Part shown: in pieces, positions 32,791-36,809 of the stretch
How positions within the stretch are numbered: position 1 is the stretch's first letter
How the letters are laid out: each line of letters begins with the position of its first letter
Assembly (NCBI GenBank): GCA_012517265.1
Contig: JAAYVJ010000460.1
Span: forward strand, 1 to 36,809
Direction of reading: 5' to 3'
Length of the DNA: 36,809 nt
DNA from: Planctomycetota bacterium
Lineage (GTDB): Bacteria > Planctomycetota > Phycisphaerae > Sedimentisphaerales > Anaerobacaceae
Notes under the pieces: generated by a model
Database searches by the model: none
Told to the model about the DNA's origin: nothing
What the model saw: the letters and a program-made list of their open reading frames with translations, nothing else
Program-made: the position numbers and the translations under genes

Positions 32791-33100
32791 CGTCCTACTC
32801 CTCTTCAATTCCCCCCGGGTTCCTTTAGGACAAACACGCCGTCCGTCCATTGCACACCATCCTCGTGCCACGACCACACACAGCCTTCAATCCGTGGCTC
32901 TACACATCTAATATAGGCCTTCCCCCCGCTGGGCGTCAAGCCAAATCTCGGCATAATGGGCTCTGTCGGAGACCTGCACAAGATCCGACGTTTGGATGAG
33001 CCGGAGAGAGACCGCCGATGGCATTATGGGCATGATGCGAAACGAAGCCAATTCCTGCGATACGCGGCACGGAACGCCTCAAGACCAGCATCCGCCCTCC
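32791..33100. other. 310-base region upstream of the discoidin-like gene
   Basis: It holds the promoter at 32910-32939 and a leader of about 112 bases for the discoidin-like gene, then the downstream side of the small lipoprotein gene. No other gene, repeat or strong hairpin was seen. Confidence 0.45.
32910..32939 (-). promoter_or_regulatory. Sigma-70-like promoter of the discoidin-like gene
   Basis: On the minus strand: TTGACG (32939-32934), an 18-base spacer, TATATT (32915-32910). Both boxes match at five of six positions. Transcription would start near 32903. Confidence 0.55.
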
Positions 33101-33313
33101 TTATCGGTGTCTGTGGTGAGAATGGGGATGAGGATAGGGAGAGGGACACGGCCCTGGACGAGGGACATGGATGACCTCAACCACCGGATGAGGGTGGACC
33201 GGCACGACGCAGACGCCCGCCGGCGGCCCGTAATCCTCGCAATCGATGACCATGCAACCGCTCAACCAGAGCATCAGAAAGGCAACGACGGCAATCAGCA
33301 GGATCCTTCTCAT
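33101..33313 (-). CDS. Small His/Pro-rich lipoprotein
   Basis: This 70-residue protein has a lipoprotein signal: basic start MRR, hydrophobic ILLIAVVAFLMLW, lipobox LSGC with Cys20 as the lipid-bearing residue. The mature part is short and rich in Pro and His, with repeated Pro-His units (VPVHPHPVVEV, then PSPYPHPHSHHRHR at the end), which could bind metal or simply form an extended linker. GGGAG lies nine bases before the ATG at 33313. No family recognised. The gene is small, but the lipobox and ribosome site support it. Confidence 0.68.
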   Translation of the reverse strand: MRRILLIAVVAFLMLWLSGCMVIDCEDYGPPAGVCVVPVHPHPVVEVIHVPRPGPCPSPYPHPHSHHRHR

Positions 33314-33410
33314 GATCTATTCTCCCGGATCAGCAACATCGTCGGAATGTCCTGTCCAAAGAGAAAAGGCGCCCCGCCGGCCTACGGTAACGCCCGCTTG
33401 CCACCTACCC

Positions 33411-33755
33411 TCAGTATCCCACCCGCCCCCAGATCGCTTCCTGCATTCTTCGCACGTCGGCCAGGCCTTCGTCGGTGGTCGGGGTGAAGTTGTACGGCGG
33501 GTTCGGCTGCTTGCCGGCCTCGATGGTCTCCTTGGCCTGATACTTCCAGTAGTCGCTGTGGCCATCCGCGAAGGCGACGTTGGTGCCGTCGCCGTGCCGG
33601 ACGAAAGGCGGGTCCCACCAACGGGGCGACTGATACTGGATGGCGTAGCTGTCCGGGCTGATCCGCCCTTCGTCCAGGAAGACCAGGCGGAAGGACGGCG
33701 AGGGGACCGTGATCTCCGCTCTCCGTTTGACCATCATCACCGTCCGGACAACCAT
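33411..33755 (-). pseudogene. Truncated DUF1559-type pseudopilin (C-terminal H-X9-DG fragment)
   Basis: About 114 residues match only the C-terminal part of the large pseudopilin-like family of Planctomycetes and relatives. FRLVFLDEGRISPDS is followed by FVRHGDGTNVAFADGHSDYW, which contains His, nine residues and Asp-Gly (the H-X9-DG signature). Intact members are about 200-350 residues with an N-terminal prepilin helix. No such helix is found upstream in any minus-strand frame before the next gene, so the front is missing. A stand-alone short gene is possible, but there is no convincing ribosome site. Confidence 0.65.
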
Positions 33756-33976
33756 GATTTCACGACTGCATTGTAGGGCCGCCACAAGTGAAAGGCAAAG
33801 GGCATTTCCCCCTGCCCGGCGGTCGGGTCCCGGATCGAGGACCCGCAACCTTGACGGAAACGACGTCCCGGCTTAGACTTTCGTCCGTAAAGGTCGCTTG
33901 TGCGTTTCTGGTCCGGCACGGCACGAGCCGGGTACGGTGCCCATGGGGCGCACAGGCATGGAAAGGAAGAACCACG

Positions 33977-35287
33977 ATGAAAAGCGGAAGACTCCACCCC
34001 ACTCTGACTCTCGCAGCGGCGTTTCTGGTCGTCCTGCTGTCCACCTGCGCCCTGCACGCGCAACCGCTGAACCAGCCTCCTGAGGGGTTCAAAGCCCTGT
34101 TCAACGGCAAAGATCTGGCCGGCTGGAAGGGACTGCTCAAAGGGCCTTACGACAATCCCGACAAACGGGCCGCCCTGCCCAGCGACCAGTTGACCGAGCT
34201 CCAGAAGGAAGCCGACGACAACATGCGGGCACACTGGAAGGTCGAGGACGGCATCCTCGTTTTCGACGGCAAGGGCCGCAGTCTGTGCACGGCCAAGGAC
34301 TACGGCGATTTCGAGATGCTCGTCGACTGGAAGATCGAGAAGGACGGCGACAGCGGCATCTACCTGCGAGGCGCACCGCAGGTGCAGATCTGGGACACCG
34401 CACGCACGACGGTCGGCGCTCAGGTCGGCTCCGGCGGCCTTTACAACAACAAGAAGAACCCGAGCAAACCGTCGAAGGTCGCGGACAAGCCCGTCGGCGA
34501 GTGGAACACATTCCGGATCATCATGATCGGGGACAAGGTCACGGTCTACCTCAACGGCGAACTGGTCGTCGACAACGTGACCATGGAGAACTACTGGGAC
34601 TACAGCAAGCCGATCTACCCCACCGGCCAGATTGAGCTGCAGAACCACGGCAACTTCCTCTACTTCCGCAACATCTACATCCGCGAGATCGTCCCGGCCG
34701 AGGAGAAGCTGGCGGGCTTCGTGCCGCTATTCAACGGCCGCGACATGACCGGCTGGGTCGGCAACACCGTCGGGTATTACGCCCAGGACGGCAAGATGAT
34801 CTGCGACCCGAAGAAGGCCGGCGGCAACGTCTACACCGCCGACGAGTACGGCGACTTCTCCTTCCGGTTCGAATTCAAGTTGACGCCCGGCGCCAACAAC
34901 GGCCTGGGCATCCGAGCTCCGCTCGAGGGCGACGCCGCCTACGCAGGCATGGAGATCCAGATCCTCGACGACACGGCCCCCCAGTACGCGACGCTGCAGC
35001 CCTACCAATATCACGGCTCGATCTACGGCACCGTCCCGGCCAAACGCGGGCACCTCAAGCCGGTCGGCGAGTGGAACTACGAGGAGGTCATCGCCAAGGG
35101 CCGCCAGATCACGGTCAAGCTCAACGGCGAGACGATCGTCGACGCGGATATCGACAGGGCCAGCACGCCTGAGACGATGGACCATCGCGATCACCCGGGC
35201 CTCAAGAGGACCCGGGGCCACATCGGCTTCTGCGGCCATGGCGACTACCTGGAGTTCCGCAACATCCGGATCAAATCGCTGGACTGA
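33977..35287 (+). CDS. Exported protein with two DUF1080 (3-keto-disaccharide hydrolase) domains
   Basis: From the ATG at 33977 (GGAAG eight bases upstream) this is 436 residues. A signal peptide ends at CALHAQ (about 1-29). Two copies of the DUF1080 beta-sandwich follow: domain 1 about 37-235 (FKALFNGKDLAGWKG, YGDFEMLVDWKIEKDGDSGIYLRG, VGEWNTFRII, IELQNHGNFLYFRNIYI) and domain 2 about 243-436 (FVPLFNGRDMTGWVG, YGDFSFRFEFKLTPGANNGLGIR, VGEWNYEEVIAKG, HIGFCGHGDYLEFRNIRI). The family includes 3-keto-glycoside hydrolases and lectin-like modules. The role is probably sugar breakdown or binding outside the cytoplasm. Ends at a hairpin terminator. Confidence 0.92.
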   Translation: MKSGRLHPTLTLAAAFLVVLLSTCALHAQPLNQPPEGFKALFNGKDLAGWKGLLKGPYDNPDKRAALPSDQLTELQKEADDNMRAHWKVEDGILVFDGKGRSLCTAKDYGDFEMLVDWKIEKDGDSGIYLRGAPQVQIWDTARTTVGAQVGSGGLYNNKKNPSKPSKVADKPVGEWNTFRIIMIGDKVTVYLNGELVVDNVTMENYWDYSKPIYPTGQIELQNHGNFLYFRNIYIREIVPAEEKLAGFVPLFNGRDMTGWVGNTVGYYAQDGKMICDPKKAGGNVYTADEYGDFSFRFEFKLTPGANNGLGIRAPLEGDAAYAGMEIQILDDTAPQYATLQPYQYHGSIYGTVPAKRGHLKPVGEWNYEEVIAKGRQITVKLNGETIVDADIDRASTPETMDHRDHPGLKRTRGHIGFCGHGDYLEFRNIRIKSLD

Positions 35288-35301
35288 AAGCAGCCATATG
35301 C

Positions 35302-35340
35302 CGGCCGGGCGGCGTCGTTTCAGACGGCGCCGTCCGGCCG
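35302..35340 (+). terminator. Hairpin terminator after the DUF1080 gene
   Basis: The arms at 35302-35317 (CGGCCGGGCGGCGTCG) and 35325-35340 pair over 16 positions with two G-U/mismatch positions, and have a 7-base loop (TTTCAGA). A pyrimidine-rich stretch with a T5 run follows. It starts 14 bases after the stop. Confidence 0.65.
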
Positions 35341-35406
35341 TTCTTCCGCTCGTTCCATCCCTTCCTTTTTCTTCTCGATTCCCCGCACCCCGGGCCACAA
35401 TCTGCG

Positions 35407-35412
35407 TATAAT
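35407..35412 (+). promoter_or_regulatory. Perfect -10 box before the lysozyme-like gene
   Basis: TATAAT, 82 bases before the ATG at 35494, without a recognisable -35. Immediately downstream is a small dyad (CATGC-ACAAA-GCATG, 35429-35443) that could be an operator. Confidence 0.35.
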
Positions 35413-35493
35413 GCCACAGGCATTTTTCATGCACAAAGCATGACAGAATCCTTTGAGCCATGACGGTGTTCTATTCGACCGGGGGGTGCGAAG

Positions 35494-35925
35494 ATGACAC
35501 TCTTGTCCATGTGCTGCACGATGGTTGCGACGACGTCCCTGCTGACGCAGGGGCCTGCGCCGGCGGCAAATCAGAAGGACCCGATCGAACGGCTTCTCGA
35601 TGCGATTGCCCAGGTCGAGAGCCGCAGGGATCCGAACGCCGTGGGGGACCACGGGCGGGCCGTCGGAGTGTACCAGATCCACCGCCGATACTGGCAGGAC
35701 GGCACGCGAATCCTCGGCAGGGACTGGCCCTATGCAGACGCGGCAGACCCCGCGAAGGCCCGCCAAGTTGTCCGGGCCTATCTGCGCCACTACGGCAAGG
35801 ACCGCAGCCTGATCGAAATGGCCCGCATCCACAATGGTGGCCCGCGTGGAGACCGCAAATCGTCGACCGAGGACTATGCCCGCAAGATCGCCGCCATCCT
35901 GGGCAGCCCACCGCAGTCCTCCTGA
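35494..35925 (+). CDS. Lysozyme/lytic-transglycosylase-like protein
   Basis: This 143-residue protein starts with a weak signal-like segment (MTLLSMCCTMVATTSLLTQ) and continues into a small lysozyme-fold domain. LLDAIAQVESRRDPNAVGDHGRAVGVYQIHRRYWQD carries the catalytic-type Glu (Glu42 in QVES) and the Gly-x-YQI/H motif found in transglycosylase SLT and goose-type lysozymes. It ends with RIHNGGPRGDRKSSTEDYARKI (Asn-Gly-Gly is typical of this group). It would cut peptidoglycan or another cell-wall polymer. A run of six G ends seven bases before the ATG. Convergent with parA, 13 bases apart. Confidence 0.82.
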   Translation: MTLLSMCCTMVATTSLLTQGPAPAANQKDPIERLLDAIAQVESRRDPNAVGDHGRAVGVYQIHRRYWQDGTRILGRDWPYADAADPAKARQVVRAYLRHYGKDRSLIEMARIHNGGPRGDRKSSTEDYARKIAAILGSPPQSS

Positions 35926-35938
35926 AACCCGGGCCGGA

Positions 35939-36742
35939 TCAGACCTGCCGGTTCCTGGCCACGTCAACGACCTCCGGAACGTGGAGTCGAGCGACCGTTT
36001 CCTCGGCCAGCGCCTCGTACTCCTGGGCCCCCTTGTTGTCCGGGGCGAAGGTGAGAATGGCCTGCCCCTGGCTGGGTGCCTCGGCCAGAGCAACGGATTT
36101 GTGAATAACCGTATTGAAAACCAGAGCGCCGAACAGGTCGCGAAGGCCGGTCTCAATCCGTTTGCTCAACGCGGTCCGGTCTTCGACGAACGTCAGGACC
36201 ACGCCCAGAGGCGCCACCCGGCAGGGATAGAACCGAGCCCGGATGTGGCGCATCGTGTCGAGGATGCGTTTCAGACCGTCCAGGGAATAGAAATGGGCCT
36301 GGACGGGGATGATCACGCCGGTGCTGGCCACCAGCGCGTTGATCATGAGCAGCCCCAGCGAGGGAGAACAATCGACCACGCAGAAGTCATAATCCCGGGC
36401 AACGCTTCGCAACTGCTCGCCCAGAATCAGTTCTTTTCCCGGCATCCCGCGAAGCGAAAGCTCCGCTCCCCCCAGAAGAATGTTGCTGGGCAGCAGGTGC
36501 AGCCGGGTGAGGCGCGTACCAATGGCGACCGCCGAGACCTTCAGGCAGTCCACCATGACGTGGTACGCGCTCTTGTCGAAGCCGTTCGGGTCGTAGCCCA
36601 GGCCGAGAGTCGCATGGCCCTGCGGATCGAAATCCACCAACAGCACCCTGTGCCCACGACCGGCAAGAGCGGCCGAGAGGTTGATGGCGGTGGTCGTCTT
36701 GCCGCAACCACCCTTCTGATTCGCAATTGCTATGATCTGCAT
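35939..36742 (-). CDS. parA: ParA-type Walker ATPase (orphan)
   Basis: From the ATG at 36742 this has 267 residues. The deviant Walker A KGGCGKTT (about 10-17) is followed by VLLVDFDPQGHATLGLG and the Walker B-like phrase DFCVVDCSPSLGLLMINAL. The later motif VIIPVQAHFYSLDGL is typical of ParA/Soj proteins, which form ATP-dependent patterns on DNA or membranes to segregate chromosomes or position cargo. No ParB or centromere-like repeat lies in the window, so it could be a chromosomal Soj or an orphan ParA that positions a protein machine. Upstream frames to 36781 have no family similarity. The right edge is 67 bases beyond the start. Confidence 0.93.
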   Translation of the reverse strand: MQIIAIANQKGGCGKTTTAINLSAALAGRGHRVLLVDFDPQGHATLGLGYDPNGFDKSAYHVMVDCLKVSAVAIGTRLTRLHLLPSNILLGGAELSLRGMPGKELILGEQLRSVARDYDFCVVDCSPSLGLLMINALVASTGVIIPVQAHFYSLDGLKRILDTMRHIRARFYPCRVAPLGVVLTFVEDRTALSKRIETGLRDLFGALVFNTVIHKSVALAEAPSQGQAILTFAPDNKGAQEYEALAEETVARLHVPEVVDVARNRQV

Positions 36743-36809
36743 TCCGCGGCGTCGCCAACTCGTGCCGCTACAGACAGGCACGCTTGTCCATATTCACCCT
36801 TGAACCCCA

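Noticed and set aside
1-36809. CRISPR arrays, tRNA or rRNA genes, insertion sequences, prophage
   Set aside because: None seen: no regular direct repeats, no tRNA-like cloverleaf in the few intergenic spaces, no transposase or integrase sequence.

Overview
The window is GC-rich, densely coded and bacterial. It fits an anaerobic planctomycete of the Phycisphaerae/Sedimentisphaerales type. The clues are a type II secretion/pseudopilus operon with a very long secretin, an H-X9-DG pseudopilin fragment, a double DUF1080 (3-keto-disaccharide hydrolase) protein, a tandem discoidin-like exported protein and a small HEAT-like protein. This placement is an inference from gene content; no rRNA or other phylogenetic marker is present.

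Layout. (1) 1-5807, minus strand: three SPFH/band-7 membrane proteins (a large polytopic HflK-like protein, HflC, and an HflK with a His-rich N-terminus) followed by a P1B-type heavy-metal ATPase cut by the left edge. (2) 6003-7496: an ABC-2 type permease (plus) and a short N-acetylglutamate-synthase-like GNAT (minus), whose promoter places the transcript start at its start codon. (3) 7640-13071, plus: a compact acyl-chain operon (FabZ-like A, unusual long ACP, FabZ-like B, degenerate ketosynthase, intact ketosynthase) followed by serS. (4) 13115-13152: a perfect 15-bp hairpin between convergent serS and the secretin gene. (5) 13194-27271, minus: thirteen genes in the order gspE-F-G-H-I-J-K, a PilM/GspL-like gene, a GspM/PilO-like gene, two GspC/PilP-like genes, a small membrane protein, and gspD. 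Many junctions overlap by ATGA or TGATG. (6) 28132-31423: a HEAT-like protein, then a minus-strand ABC exporter (NodI/NodJ-like) with a conserved hypothetical protein. (7) 31729-36742: the tandem discoidin-like protein, a small His/Pro-rich lipoprotein, a truncated pseudopilin remnant, the DUF1080 protein, a lysozyme/transglycosylase-like protein and an orphan ParA.

The most interesting part is region 3. The two FabZ-like proteins align without gaps around the catalytic dyad, but each has lost the opposite half: A keeps His34 and has Gln48 in place of Glu, while B has Asn34 in place of His and keeps Glu48. In FabZ the dyad is formed across the dimer interface, so an A:B heterodimer would rebuild exactly one complete site. 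The operon repeats this logic in its ketosynthases: one has a full Cys-His-His triad and its neighbour has Thr in place of the second His. With the elongated ACP, this looks like a dedicated acyl or polyene-type synthase built from obligate heterodimers. The secretion operon is also unusual: six N1-type repeats in the secretin, two GspC-like paralogues, and a shared C-terminal Ser/Thr-x-Glu-Glu-Lys/Arg helix motif in three neighbouring proteins.
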